From: Pseudomonas helleri
GTDB lineage: Bacteria > Pseudomonadota > Gammaproteobacteria > Pseudomonadales > Pseudomonadaceae
NCBI RefSeq assembly: GCF_001043025.1
Contig: NZ_JYLD01000011.1
Span: forward strand, 124,001-188,000
Length of the DNA stretch: 64,000 nt
Direction of reading: 5' to 3'
Shown here: positions 22,762-32,002 of the stretch, one piece after another
Layout: each line of letters starts with the position of its first letter
Position numbering within the stretch: the stretch's first letter is position 1
Notes under the pieces: generated by a model
Databases searched by the model: none
What the model was told of the DNA's origin: nothing
What the model saw: the letters and a program-made list of their open reading frames with translations, nothing else
Translations under genes and position numbers: made by a program

Positions 22762-24948
22762 ATGATGCGCCGTCTGCTGATTTTCCTGCTTCTGTGTTTA
22801 AGCCCATTGGCCCTGTTGGCGGCTGAAAAGCCCCAGCCCAAAATCGGTTTAGTGCTGTCCGGCGGGGCCGCCCGTGGCCTGGCACACGTCGGCGTACTCA
22901 AAGCGCTGGGAGAGCAAGGCATTCATATTGATGCCATCGCGGGCACCAGCATGGGCGCAGTGATTGGCGGACTGTATGCCTCGGGCTACAAAATTGATGA
23001 GCTGGAAAAGCTCGCTTTGAGTATCGACTGGCAAGAAGCGCTGTCAGACAGCCCCGCCCGCGAGGACATCCCGTTCCGGCGCAAGCAGGATGACCGGGAT
23101 TTTCTGGTCAGACAAAAGCTCAGCTTCCGTGACGATGGCAGCCTGGGCCTGCCATTGGGCGTCATTCAGGGGCAAAACCTGGCATTGCTGCTGGAAAGCC
23201 TGCTGGCGCACAGCAGTGACGTGCGCGACTTCGACAAACTGCCCATCCCGTTCCGTGCCGTGGCCACCGACATCGTCAGTGGCGAGAAAGTGGTGTTCCG
23301 CAAAGGCCACCTGCCCCAGGTGATTCGCGCCAGCATGTCGATCCCGGCGGTGTTTGCGCCCGTGGAAATCAACGGCCAGTTGCTGGTCGACGGCGGCATG
23401 GTCGACAACATCCCGGTGGACGTGGCCCGCGAGATGGGCGTCGACCTGGTGATTGTGGTCGATATCGGTACGCCGCTGCGGGGGCGCAAGGAGCTCAACA
23501 CGGTCTTCGACATTCTTAACCAGTCCATTACCTTGATGACCCGCAGTAACTCTGAGGTTCAACTGGCCACGCTAAAACCGGACGACGTACTGATCAAACC
23601 GTCGCTCGCGAGCATTGGCGCGACGGACTTTGGCCGCTCAGAAGAAATCATCAATGCCGGCTATCGCGCGACGCAGATCCTTGAAAACCGTCTGGCCAGC
23701 CTGCGCCAGCCCGCCGATGCGCAACTGAGCATCGCCCGCTCAGCCGAAGAGCGGACCCCGGTGATTACCGCGATCAAAATCGAAAACGACTCGAAAATCG
23801 ACGACTCAGTGATCCGCTATTACATCCGCCAACCGGTCGGTGAGCCGTTGGATCTCGCGCGTTTGCAACGAGACATGGGCACGCTTTACGGCCTGGATTA
23901 CTTTGATCAGGTGCAGTACCGCGTAGTGCACAAAGGTCAGGAGCGCACCCTGGTGATCAGCGCCCGGGCCAAACGCAGCGGCACCGATTTCCTGCGCCTG
24001 GGCATCAACCTCTCTGACGACATGCACGGTGACAGCGCCTTCAACCTCGGCGCCAGCTACCGGGTCAATGGCATCAACCGCTTGGGCGCCGAGTGGCTGA
24101 CGCGGGTGCAAATCGGCGATAAGCAAGAGTTGTACAGCGAGTTCTATCAACCGCTGGATGCGGGCTCGCGGTTCTTTGTGGCGCCGTATATCAACGCTCA
24201 ATCGCAGAACGTCGAGGCCATTCTGGATAACGACCCGATTGCTGAATACCGTCTTGAGCGCTATGGATTTGGCTTGAACCTGGGCCGCCAGATCGGCAAC
24301 AGCGGTGAAATCCGTGTAGGCGTCGGTGAGGCATGGGGCAAGGCCGATGTACGAATCGGCGAGCGTGACTTGCCGAGCACCAGCTTCACCGAAGGCTTTT
24401 ATGACGTGAAGTACTCGTTCGACTCGCTGGATAACGTTTACTTCCCGCACACCGGCGAAGACATCAGCTTGAAGTTTCGCCAGTTTGACCCGGCGCTGGG
24501 CTCGGACGAGCGTTATCGCCAATGGGAATTCAACCTCGACAAGGCCCTGAGTTCGGGGCCAAACACCTGGATTCTTGGCGGGCGTTACGGGCGTACGCTG
24601 GACCAGGCCAACGTCGTGACCTCGAGCTTTTTGCTCGGCGGTGCGCGGCAGCTGTCCGGGTTCCGTGAGGATGCTATTTCGGGGCAGAACATCAGTTTGA
24701 TGCGGGCTGTTTACTACCGCCGCCTGACGCCGCGCTCGTACCTGCCGCTTGATTTCCCGCTGTATGCCGGTGCGTCACTGGAACGCGGCCGCGCCTGGAA
24801 CAACGACAACGAGTTCGACAGTGGCTACATCAATGCCGCGAGCATTTTTATTGGCTTTGATACACCGCTGGGCCCGCTGAATTTCAGCTACGGGATTAAC
24901 GATGACAATCAGAAGGCGTTGTATTTGAACTTGGGGCAGACGTTCTAA
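22762..24948 (+). CDS. plpD: PlpD-type patatin lipase with BamA-like barrel (type Vd secretion)
   Basis: PlpD is a phospholipase secreted through its own outer-membrane barrel. From ATG 22762 the protein has 728 residues, the same length as P. aeruginosa PlpD. Visible are a signal peptide (MMRRLLIFLLLCLSPLALLA), oxyanion motif GGAARG (34-39), nucleophile S63 in GTSMG, catalytic D210 in DGG, and one POTRA-like region (about 330-410). A BamA/Omp85 beta-barrel of about 300 residues follows, with the terminal aromatic F (NLGQTF). No partner gene is needed or seen. Confidence 0.95.
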   Translation: MMRRLLIFLLLCLSPLALLAAEKPQPKIGLVLSGGAARGLAHVGVLKALGEQGIHIDAIAGTSMGAVIGGLYASGYKIDELEKLALSIDWQEALSDSPAREDIPFRRKQDDRDFLVRQKLSFRDDGSLGLPLGVIQGQNLALLLESLLAHSSDVRDFDKLPIPFRAVATDIVSGEKVVFRKGHLPQVIRASMSIPAVFAPVEINGQLLVDGGMVDNIPVDVAREMGVDLVIVVDIGTPLRGRKELNTVFDILNQSITLMTRSNSEVQLATLKPDDVLIKPSLASIGATDFGRSEEIINAGYRATQILENRLASLRQPADAQLSIARSAEERTPVITAIKIENDSKIDDSVIRYYIRQPVGEPLDLARLQRDMGTLYGLDYFDQVQYRVVHKGQERTLVISARAKRSGTDFLRLGINLSDDMHGDSAFNLGASYRVNGINRLGAEWLTRVQIGDKQELYSEFYQPLDAGSRFFVAPYINAQSQNVEAILDNDPIAEYRLERYGFGLNLGRQIGNSGEIRVGVGEAWGKADVRIGERDLPSTSFTEGFYDVKYSFDSLDNVYFPHTGEDISLKFRQFDPALGSDERYRQWEFNLDKALSSGPNTWILGGRYGRTLDQANVVTSSFLLGGARQLSGFREDAISGQNISLMRAVYYRRLTPRSYLPLDFPLYAGASLERGRAWNNDNEFDSGYINAASIFIGFDTPLGPLNFSYGINDDNQKALYLNLGQTF

Positions 24949-24958
24949 GCTGTGCCCT

Positions 24959-25026
24959 TGTAGGAGCGAGCTTGCCTCGCGATCTTTTAAACGATCAAAA
25001 GATCGCGAGGCAAGCTCGCTCCTACA
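24959..25026. repeat. REP-type inverted repeat pair (GTAGGAGCGAGC family)
   Basis: Complete arms TGTAGGAGCGAGCTTGCCTC / GAGGCAAGCTCGCTCCTACA with an inner GATCTTTT...AAAAGATC stem. It lies between the convergent plpD and marR-like genes and may act as their shared 3' border. Confidence 0.9.
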
Positions 25027-25041
25027 GATAGAGGGAGGGAA

Positions 25042-25476
25042 TCAGTTTTTTTCGAGATTTTCCAGGATGCGCTTGTGCACGCGCATGCAGATGCGCTGCT
25101 CTTCTTCGTCAATGCCGACAAACAATTCCTGACGCAACGCGGTGGCGATGGCCTCGATCTGGGCGATCAAGGGCAATGCTGACTCACTCAGTTCGATTTT
25201 CTTGGCACGGCGGTCTTCCAGCACCGCCTGACGCTTGACCAGGCCTTGGGCTTCAAGGCTGTCGAGCAAACGCGCAAGGGTCGGACCTTCAACCCCGACA
25301 CTTTGCGCCAATTCCCGCTGGGTAGGCTTGCAGTCGAATCGTGCCAGATGCAGCAGCACCAGCCAGCGGGCTTGCGACAGGCCAAGACCGGCCAGGCGTC
25401 GATCCAGCTCCGCACGCCAGCCACGAGACATTTGGGCCAACTGCATACCAAAACGGTGTTGATCGGTTAACGGCAT
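25042..25476 (-). CDS. MarR/SlyA-family transcriptional regulator
   Basis: A 144-residue winged-helix dimer protein with the recognition region TQRELAQSVGVEGPTLARLLDSLEAQGLVKRQA and the wing DRRAKKIELSESA, closest in style to SlyA. Targets are unknown. The ATG at 25476 (MPLTDQHRFGMQLAQ) fits the family; earlier in-frame starts lack support. It stands alone between plpD and recQ. Confidence 0.9.
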   Translation of the reverse strand: MPLTDQHRFGMQLAQMSRGWRAELDRRLAGLGLSQARWLVLLHLARFDCKPTQRELAQSVGVEGPTLARLLDSLEAQGLVKRQAVLEDRRAKKIELSESALPLIAQIEAIATALRQELFVGIDEEEQRICMRVHKRILENLEKN

Positions 25477-25592
25477 AAAAAACTCAATGTTTAGACTGAA
25501 AAAGAGTGAAACCAATTGTTAGTCAGCTAAGCATGGAGCTTGCACATAGGCAAGACCTGTATGTCAATCAATTCGTTACATGCCAATAACCG

Positions 25593-27722
25593 TTACATTT
25601 CGAATTCAGATTGCAGGGCGGCGCGCACGCAATACAGCACGCCTTCCGGCACTCGACCTTTGAACTGTTCAGCGATGCTGGCCACGCTTGGCAGTTCGCC
25701 CTCACCGTCCAGAAACGCGTCCTGCACTTCTTCCATCAGTTCTTCGGGCAAGTCCAGGGCTTGCTCCAGTGACAGTTCCTGACGCCCAATGGCTTCGGCC
25801 AGCAGCGTGTAAACGTTCTTTTCAGAGCACTGCAATTGCCCGGAAATCTGCAGCGGGGTCATGCCGGCGCGTGCCAGGCTGATCAGTTCGTGGCGGATGT
25901 CCGCGACCACTTTCGGCGCCTCGGCCTGCCCGCCCAACACTTCGAGGAACGCCTCGCCGTAGCGCTCCAGTTTGCGCGCACCAATACCGCCGACCTTGGC
26001 CATGTCGGCCAGCGACGTCGGCTGGCTGCGCAACATTTCGAGCAGCGTTGAGTCAGGAAAGATGACGTAAGGCGGTACGCCGTGCTCTTCGGCCAGCTTG
26101 CGGCGCAAGGCACGTAGGGCCTCCCACTGCTCGCGCTCGTCGCCACGCACCAGTTGGCTGGCCGGGCTGGCAGAGCTGCTTTTGACCGTGGTTTGCGGCT
26201 TGAGCTCGCGACGCAGTTCGAGCGTCACTTCGCCGCGCAACAAAGGCCGGCACGTGTCGCTCAAACGCAAACCGCCGTAGCCTTCGATATCAATGTCGGC
26301 CAGACCACGGGCAACCAGTTGGCGGAACAAGGTGCGCCAATCGCCCTCGGATCGGGCTTTGCCTACGCCGAAGACCGACAGGTGCTGATGGCCCATGCTG
26401 CGGGTTTTTTCGTTTTCGCGGCCCAGCAACACGTCGATCAGGTGGCCGGTGCCATAACGCTGGCCGGTACGATAAATCGCTGACAACGCCTGACGCGCCG
26501 GTTCTGTGGCGTCCCAGGTTTGCACGCCGTCGACACAGTTATCGCAATGCCCACATGGCTGGGGCATGTCTTCGTCAAAATACGCAAGCAAGGTCTGACG
26601 ACGGCAGCGGGTTTCTTCGCACAGAGCCAGCATCGCGTCGAGCTTGTGATGCTCCAGACGCTTGTGGCGCTCGTCGCCTTCGGAGTTTTGCAGCATCTGT
26701 TTGAGCATCACCACGTCTTGCAGGCCGTAAGCCATCCAGGCATCTGCCGGCAAGCCATCACGGCCAGCACGGCCGGTTTCCTGGTAGTACGCCTCAAGGG
26801 ATTTGGGCAGGTCCAGGTGCGCCACGAAGCGCACGTTGGACTTGTCGATGCCCATGCCAAAGGCAATGGTCGCGACCATGATCAGCCCTTCTTCATTGAG
26901 GAAGCGCTTTTGGTTGGCGGCACGGGTTTCGTTGGGCAGACCGGCGTGGTACGGCAAGGCCGGGAAGCCCTGGTCGCACAAAAACTGCGCCACTTCGTCG
27001 ACCTTTTTACGCGACAGGCAATAGACGATGCCCGCATCGCTGCGCCGCTCCGAGAGGAACGCCAGCAATTGTTTGCGCGGCTGCTCTTTGGGCACGATGC
27101 GGTAAAAAATGTTGGGGCGGTCGAAGCTCGACAAAAAACGCTCCGCGTTCTGCAAATGCAGGCGGGTGACGATTTCTTCGCGGGTACGTTTGTCGGCGGT
27201 GGCGGTCAGGGCGATGCGCGGTACATGGGGGAACATCTCGGCCAACTGGCCCAGTTGCAGGTACTCCGGACGGAAGTCATGCCCCCACTGCGACACACAG
27301 TGCGCTTCGTCGATCGCAAACAGGGCGATGTCCAGGCTCTGCAGAAAGGCCATCATGCGCGGTTGCACCAGACGCTCTGGCGCCAGGTAGAGCATTTTGA
27401 CTTCGCCACGGCGGATCCGGTTGGCCAGGTCGCGCTGCTGATCGGCGCTCAATGTCGAGTTCAGGGAGGCGGCGGCGACGCCCAGTTCTTCGAGCGTGGC
27501 GACCTGATCGTCCATCAAGGCGATCAACGGCGAGACCACCACCGCCAGGCCGTCACGCAACAGCGCCGGGACCTGGAAGCACAAGGACTTGCCGCCGCCG
27601 GTGGGCATCAGCACCAAAGCGTCGCCACCACTGGCCACGCGCTCAATAATGTCACCCTGACGGCCACGGAAACTGTCGTAGCCGAAGATGTCTTTGAGTA
27701 CGCGTTGAGCCTGTTCGAGCAT
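25593..27722 (-). CDS. recQ: ATP-dependent DNA helicase RecQ
   Basis: A 3'-5' superfamily 2 helicase in recombination and replication-fork repair. The 709 residues show Walker A MPTGGGKSLCFQVPAL, DEAH box AIDEAHCVSQWGHDFRPEY, the helicase C motif YYQETGRAGRDGLPA, and the zinc cluster CEETRCRRQ...CGHCDNC. A winged-helix RQC domain and an HRDC domain (REQWEALRALRRKLAEE) follow, then a C-terminal extension. GGAG lies before the ATG. Confidence 0.96.
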   Translation of the reverse strand: MLEQAQRVLKDIFGYDSFRGRQGDIIERVASGGDALVLMPTGGGKSLCFQVPALLRDGLAVVVSPLIALMDDQVATLEELGVAAASLNSTLSADQQRDLANRIRRGEVKMLYLAPERLVQPRMMAFLQSLDIALFAIDEAHCVSQWGHDFRPEYLQLGQLAEMFPHVPRIALTATADKRTREEIVTRLHLQNAERFLSSFDRPNIFYRIVPKEQPRKQLLAFLSERRSDAGIVYCLSRKKVDEVAQFLCDQGFPALPYHAGLPNETRAANQKRFLNEEGLIMVATIAFGMGIDKSNVRFVAHLDLPKSLEAYYQETGRAGRDGLPADAWMAYGLQDVVMLKQMLQNSEGDERHKRLEHHKLDAMLALCEETRCRRQTLLAYFDEDMPQPCGHCDNCVDGVQTWDATEPARQALSAIYRTGQRYGTGHLIDVLLGRENEKTRSMGHQHLSVFGVGKARSEGDWRTLFRQLVARGLADIDIEGYGGLRLSDTCRPLLRGEVTLELRRELKPQTTVKSSSASPASQLVRGDEREQWEALRALRRKLAEEHGVPPYVIFPDSTLLEMLRSQPTSLADMAKVGGIGARKLERYGEAFLEVLGGQAEAPKVVADIRHELISLARAGMTPLQISGQLQCSEKNVYTLLAEAIGRQELSLEQALDLPEELMEEVQDAFLDGEGELPSVASIAEQFKGRVPEGVLYCVRAALQSEFEM

Positions 27723-27995
27723 AGAAACTCCAGAAATCGCCGAAACACCCCTGCGTCAGCGGGACCCGGCGCGGCCTCAAGCGGCGTTTAAACCCTTGGG
27801 CGCAGAGCGCTGGAGCCGCTGTCTTGACCGCAGGGCATCACAAAACGCGGCAGTATACCCGAGCACTCCACCCTACAGGGCGCTGTGATTGCAGTACCGA
27901 TCACCGGGAAGTGATGGCAAATGTGCGCAACGACTGGCTTGGGCGCTCAAGAAAGCCTAGAATTCGGTATTGTTTATTTTCTAGGTAGTCCCTTA

Positions 27996-28583
27996 ATGTC
28001 CTTCGCTGAGCAACTAACCCGCCTGCAAGCCTTCCTCGACGCTGACGAGCTGCATGACGAGGCGCTGGACTACGTAGCCACTCACGGCTACCTGACTGCC
28101 CTGTCCATCTGCGCTGAAGAAGTACCTGAGCGTGAATGGATCGACGCCATTTTCTCTGAAACCCCGAACTACAAAGACGACGCCCAGCGCGAAGAGATCG
28201 AAGGTTCCCTGGTTAAACTCAAGGACCACATCGCTCGCCAACTGGCGTCGGACGAAGAGTTCGAACTGCCGTGTGATCTGGACCTCGGCGACGAGCCGGA
28301 TGAGTCCGATCTGCGCGGCTGGTGCATCGGCTTTATGGAAGGCGTGTTCTTGCGCGAAGCGGCCTGGTTCGAAACCGCCGAAGAAGAAGTCAGCGAAATG
28401 CTGCTGCCGATCATGGTCGGTTCGGGCCTGTTCGACGACCAGCCTGAATTCGCCGATATCGCTCAGGACGCCAACCTGATGGACGACATGATCGTGCAGA
28501 TCCCGGAAGCCCTGACTGCCCTGTTCCTGCTGTGCCATGCCCCTGACGAAAAACCGGCCATCCTCAAGCCGCGTCACCACTGA
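27996..28583 (+). CDS. YecA/UPF0149 family protein
   Basis: A 195-residue, strongly acidic, mostly helical protein beginning MSFAEQLTRLQAFLDADEL with the UPF0149 signature GWCIGFMEGVFLREAAWF. The SecA-type zinc-binding tail seen in some YecA proteins is absent. The function is unknown. The ATG at 27996 is chosen over the longer frame from 27921, which crosses the likely promoter (TAGAAT near 27958). The next gene follows after four bases. Confidence 0.88.
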   Translation: MSFAEQLTRLQAFLDADELHDEALDYVATHGYLTALSICAEEVPEREWIDAIFSETPNYKDDAQREEIEGSLVKLKDHIARQLASDEEFELPCDLDLGDEPDESDLRGWCIGFMEGVFLREAAWFETAEEEVSEMLLPIMVGSGLFDDQPEFADIAQDANLMDDMIVQIPEALTALFLLCHAPDEKPAILKPRHH

Positions 28584-28587
28584 TTCA

Positions 28588-28986
28588 ATGCCCGGCCCCT
28601 CATTCAGCAGCCGGTCGCGGCTGCTGCGTTACGTTCTGTTTGCCATTGGCTGGCTGAGCGTAGCGCTGGGGGTTCTGGGGATCTTCCTGCCGGTACTGCC
28701 CACCACTCCCTTTCTGCTCTTGGCTGCCGCCTGCTTTGCGCGCAGTTCCCCACGGTTTTACCAGTGGCTGGTCGAACACCCTCGACTGGGGCCCTGGATC
28801 CGCGACTACCTCGACGGTAACGGCATCCCGCTGAAGGCCAAGGTCTATGCCATTGGTTTGATGTGGCTGAGCATTGGCGTGTCCTGCTACTTGGTGCCAT
28901 TGCCTTGGGCGCGAGGGTTTATGCTGCTCAGCGCGGTGCTGGTGAGCCTTTATATCCTGCGCCAGAAAACCCTGGAAAAACCTTAA
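28588..28986 (+). CDS. YbaN family (DUF454) inner-membrane protein
   Basis: A 132-residue protein with three or four hydrophobic segments and the DUF454 signature GIFLPVLPTTPFLLLAAACFARSSPRFYQWLVEH. No function is known for the family. It follows the YecA-like gene by four bases, so co-expression is likely. Its stop abuts a REP half-element. Confidence 0.9.
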   Translation: MPGPSFSSRSRLLRYVLFAIGWLSVALGVLGIFLPVLPTTPFLLLAAACFARSSPRFYQWLVEHPRLGPWIRDYLDGNGIPLKAKVYAIGLMWLSIGVSCYLVPLPWARGFMLLSAVLVSLYILRQKTLEKP

Positions 28987-29022
28987 AGATCAAAAGATCG
29001 CGAGGCGAGCTCGCTCCTACAG
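28986..29022. repeat. Solitary REP half-element that supplies a stop codon
   Basis: AAGATCAAAAGATCGCGAGG continues as CGAGCTCGCTCCTACAG, only one arm of the GTAGGAGCGAGC family. It fills the 30-base gap between two convergent genes. The reverse-strand TAG in CTGTAGGAGCG is the stop codon of the DTW-domain gene. Confidence 0.85.
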
Positions 29023-29622
29023 AGGGTGTTTTGTGACGTGGTTGCGCTGGTAGGTGTCGGCGCCCATGGCTTCGATCTGCCCTTCGATCAGCGCTTCAAA
29101 CGGGCGCAGCAGCGGTGCATAGGACGCCGGAGCTTCGAGGATGTCCAGCGCCTGTGCAATGGCTTCCACGGTCGACAAAGCCCCAGGCCCCGGTGCCTTG
29201 CGCAGGCGGTATCGGGACACCGCGCCCTCGGGCAAGGTCACCCGTGGCAGCTGTGCCAGCAACGGGTTGAGGTGCAGCAGTTTGCGCGCCTTGCGCCATG
29301 TGCCATCGGGTACCACCAGCAGCAGTTTTTCAGTTGCCGCAGCATCCGCCTGTAGCGGTTGCGCACACTCCCCCGGAAACAACAACCGCGCCTGATACCC
29401 CGGCGGGTTGAGCAGCGTGTGCAAATCCTCAAACACTTCGCCCACCCGCAGTTCAGCGTTGGTCAGCCCCAAGGCCGCCAGCCGTGCAGTATTCAGCGCA
29501 TGATTGACTTCACTGGGATGCTGTAACAGCAAGACGCGGGTGTGGCTGTCCAGTTGTGGGATCAAGTCGCACAGGCAGTGCGTTTGCGGGCGCAAGCAGC
29601 GAGGGCATTGAGCACGGGACAT
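29017..29622 (-). CDS. tapT: tRNA-uridine aminocarboxypropyltransferase, DTW domain (TapT/YfiP)
   Basis: The DTW-domain enzyme transfers the 3-amino-3-carboxypropyl group of S-adenosylmethionine to U47 of tRNAs (acp3U). The 201 residues include an N-terminal zinc-binding CPRCLRPQTHCLCD, LLLQHPSEVNHALNTARLA, the DTW region VPDGTWRKARKL and the motif LSTVEAIAQALDILE. The stop codon is provided by the neighbouring REP arm. It is separated by 16 bases from gbuR upstream on the same strand. Confidence 0.9.
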   Translation of the reverse strand: MSRAQCPRCLRPQTHCLCDLIPQLDSHTRVLLLQHPSEVNHALNTARLAALGLTNAELRVGEVFEDLHTLLNPPGYQARLLFPGECAQPLQADAAATEKLLLVVPDGTWRKARKLLHLNPLLAQLPRVTLPEGAVSRYRLRKAPGPGALSTVEAIAQALDILEAPASYAPLLRPFEALIEGQIEAMGADTYQRNHVTKHPL

Positions 29623-29638
29623 AGCGATAACGCTCTCT

Positions 29639-30532
29639 TCAAGGTTGATTTAGCTGCGCTTTGAGCAGGTCGCGAAAGGTTTGAATCAGCGGCTCACGAC
29701 TACGACCACGGCGCACGATCATTGAAAACGGCGCCTGATAACCAAAGGTCGCCGGCAGCAACACGCGCAAGTCACCCTTCTCGACCCACGGCTCGGCGTA
29801 ATGTTCGGGCAAGTAACCAATGTAGGCGCCGGAGAGCACCAGGATCAGTTGGGCTTCCATACTGTCAACGGTGGCCGCACTGTGTTTAAAGCCGTGCCGC
29901 GCCAGCTCGGCCTGGCTCCAGTAGCCGCGCCCGACCATGCGTTGCTGAGTAATCACCGGCTCGGGGATTCGCCGCTCAGCGAACAAGGGATGCCGCGTGC
30001 TGCAATACAGCCAATGCTGTTCACGGTACAGCGGCTGATAAACCAGACCGCTCATGCGCGACGAAAACGCACCGATGGCCAGATCAAGCCGGTTGTCTTG
30101 TACTCCGAGCTGCAATTCGTAAGGGCTCATGACCGACAGGTGCAAGTGCACCGCCGGGTGCTCCTGACTGTAGGCGCCAATGGCTTCGGCAAAGGGCAAG
30201 GCTTTGTCGCTGACCGTGGAGTCGATCACCCCCAGGTTCAAGGTGCCGCGCAGTTCACCCTTGAGCGCGGCGGCGTACTGCTCAAAGCCTTCCAGCTCGC
30301 CCAATAGACGCAGGGTTTCCTGGTGAAACAGCTCGCCCTTGCTGGTGAGGCTGAACCCGCCGCGCCCCCGATGGCACAGCACCAGCCCCAGATTGGCCTC
30401 CAGCTGGCTCATGTAGGTGCTGATGGCCGACGTCGACAGGTTGAGTTCCTGCTGCGCCGTGGCGAAACCCTGGTGCCGGACCACACTGGCAAAGATTCGC
30501 AATAGTTTTAGATCGGGTAAAGCGTTGGCCAT
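29639..30532 (-). CDS. gbuR: LysR-type regulator, probable GbuR
   Basis: A 297-residue LysR regulator. Its helix-turn-helix is at about 8-65 (LKLLRIFASVVRHQGFATAQQELNLSTSAISTYMSQLEANLG) with a periplasmic-binding-like effector domain. The ATG at 30532 (MANALPDLK) is the family start; the open frame runs upstream to 31048 through a REP and into gbuA antisense. It is divergent from gbuA, as in P. aeruginosa, where GbuR activates gbuA in response to 4-guanidinobutyrate. An operator-like dyad lies between. Confidence 0.85.
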   Translation of the reverse strand: MANALPDLKLLRIFASVVRHQGFATAQQELNLSTSAISTYMSQLEANLGLVLCHRGRGGFSLTSKGELFHQETLRLLGELEGFEQYAAALKGELRGTLNLGVIDSTVSDKALPFAEAIGAYSQEHPAVHLHLSVMSPYELQLGVQDNRLDLAIGAFSSRMSGLVYQPLYREQHWLYCSTRHPLFAERRIPEPVITQQRMVGRGYWSQAELARHGFKHSAATVDSMEAQLILVLSGAYIGYLPEHYAEPWVEKGDLRVLLPATFGYQAPFSMIVRRGRSREPLIQTFRDLLKAQLNQP

Positions 30533-30551
30533 GAATGACTCACTTTTCACG

Positions 30552-30616
30552 GTAGGAGCGAGCTTGTCTCGCGATCTTTTCACAATCAAAAGATCGCGAG
30601 ACAAGCTCGCTCCTAC
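30552..30616. repeat. REP-type inverted repeat pair (GTAGGAGCGAGC family)
   Basis: Arms GTAGGAGCGAGCTTGTCTCG and CGAGACAAGCTCGCTCCTAC are perfectly complementary. It sits only 20 bases upstream of the gbuR ATG, inside its promoter or leader region, unlike most copies here, which follow genes. Confidence 0.9.
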
Positions 30617-30663
30617 CCGTGGCGCGCATATTTTAGGCTCGGAGTCTAACTCGAGGCCGCGCA

Positions 30664-30687
30664 TTAGTTTAGAAAAATCTGAACTAA
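30664..30687. promoter_or_regulatory. Candidate GbuR (LysR) binding dyad
   Basis: TTAGTT-N12-AACTAA is a perfect 6-bp inverted repeat in AT-rich sequence between gbuR and gbuA, centred about 96 bases before the gbuA GTG. LysR activators typically bind such dyads with T-N11-A cores. Confidence 0.5.
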
Positions 30688-30771
30688 GTATTTGCCTGTA
30701 GGGATTCTTCCCGCCGCCCGCCTTTCGCAGAATCGACCGCCATAACCACAACAAACGACGAGGTCTTTCCC

Positions 30772-31722
30772 GTGGATAAAATTCTTCACCAACCACTGGG
30801 CGGCAATGAAATGCCGCGCTTCGCCGGCATTGCCACCATGATGCGCCTGCCCCATCTGCAATCCGCCGCCGGTCTGGATGCCGCCTTTGTTGGCGTGCCA
30901 TTGGACATCGGTACGTCGTTGCGCGCAGGCACCCGTTTCGGCCCTCGCGAAATCCGCGCCGAATCCGTGATGATCCGCCCTTACAACATGGCCACCGGCG
31001 CTGCCCCGTTCGACTCGCTGTCGGTCGCGGATATCGGCGACGTTGCAATCAACACCTTCAACCTGCTGGACGCCGTGCGCATCATCGAAGAAGCCTACGA
31101 TGACATCCTCGAGCACAACGTGATCCCGTTGACGCTGGGTGGCGACCACACTATTACCCTGCCGATCCTGCGCGCCATTCACAAAAAGCACGGCAAGGTT
31201 GGCCTGGTGCATATCGATGCTCACGCCGATGTGAACGATCACATGTTTGGCGAAAAAATTGCCCACGGCACCACGTTCCGCCGCGCTGCCGAAGAAGGCT
31301 TGCTGGACTGTGACCGTGTCGTGCAAATCGGCCTGCGCGCCCAGGGCTATACCGCTGAAGACTTTAACTGGAGCCGCAAACAGGGCTTCCGTGTGGTGCA
31401 GGCCGAAGAGTGCTGGCACAAGTCGCTGGCCCCGTTGATGGCTGAAGTTCGTGAAAAAGTCGGCGATGGCCCGGTGTACCTGAGCTTTGATATCGACGGC
31501 ATCGACCCGGCCTGGGCGCCTGGCACCGGCACCCCGGAAATCGGCGGCCTGACCACCATTCAGGCGATTGAGATTATTCGCGGCTGCCAAGGCCTCGACC
31601 TGATCGGTTGCGATCTGGTAGAAGTCTCGCCGCCTTACGACACCACCGGCAATACCTCACTGCTGGGCGCGAACTTGCTGTACGAAATGCTCTGCGTCTT
31701 GCCGGGTGTCACTCATCGCTAA
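30772..31722 (+). CDS. gbuA: Guanidinobutyrase GbuA (agmatinase/ureohydrolase family)
   Basis: A ureohydrolase that cleaves 4-guanidinobutyrate to 4-aminobutyrate and urea, a step in arginine/agmatine catabolism. The 316 residues carry the binuclear manganese motifs GGDHT, DAHAD and SFDIDGIDPAWAPGTGTP. The N-terminus (MDKILHQPLGGNEMPRFAGIATMMRLP) and the divergent LysR gene match the P. aeruginosa gbuA locus; agmatinase SpeB is the main alternative. It starts with GTG preceded by GAGG. A transporter follows 0.5 kb downstream. Confidence 0.88.
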   Translation: MDKILHQPLGGNEMPRFAGIATMMRLPHLQSAAGLDAAFVGVPLDIGTSLRAGTRFGPREIRAESVMIRPYNMATGAAPFDSLSVADIGDVAINTFNLLDAVRIIEEAYDDILEHNVIPLTLGGDHTITLPILRAIHKKHGKVGLVHIDAHADVNDHMFGEKIAHGTTFRRAAEEGLLDCDRVVQIGLRAQGYTAEDFNWSRKQGFRVVQAEECWHKSLAPLMAEVREKVGDGPVYLSFDIDGIDPAWAPGTGTPEIGGLTTIQAIEIIRGCQGLDLIGCDLVEVSPPYDTTGNTSLLGANLLYEMLCVLPGVTHR

Positions 31723-31724
31723 AC

Positions 31725-31775
31725 CCCGTCTCCAGACGGGATAAAGGGTTCGAGGTGCCATCGCGCACCTCGAAC
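31725..31775 (+). terminator. Two hairpins after gbuA
   Basis: CCCGTC-TCCA-GACGGG (31725-31740) directly follows the stop codon. GTTCGAGGTGC-N6-GCACCTCGAAC (31748-31775) is a perfect 11-bp stem. Neither has a U-run, so they may stabilise the message end or work with Rho. The DNA from here to 32002 shows no gene. Confidence 0.5.
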
Positions 31776-32002
31776 AGCGCCTTCGCCGGCAAGCCGGCTG
31801 ACAGGACAATTTTTGTGCATGACGCGGCCAGCGAGCGGCGCATGCAAGGGGAGCAATTCTTTAGCCAGGATCGCGCGCCTCCGGTCTTCAAGACCTGAGT
31901 CAGCACACAAGAACAAAAGGCCTTTGGCTGGCCTGTTACGAATGTTTGTCCGCTTTGTCGGAAAGGCTGCCGCCCCCTTAGCCAGTGTGATCGGAGATGA
32001 TC

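Noticed and set aside
26520..27791. 423-codon frame antisense to recQ
   Set aside because: Histidine/glutamine-rich shadow of a strong GC-rich gene, with no start signal.
29639..31048. 469-residue form of the LysR protein
   Set aside because: The extension translates a REP element and antisense gbuA; the family start is at 30532.
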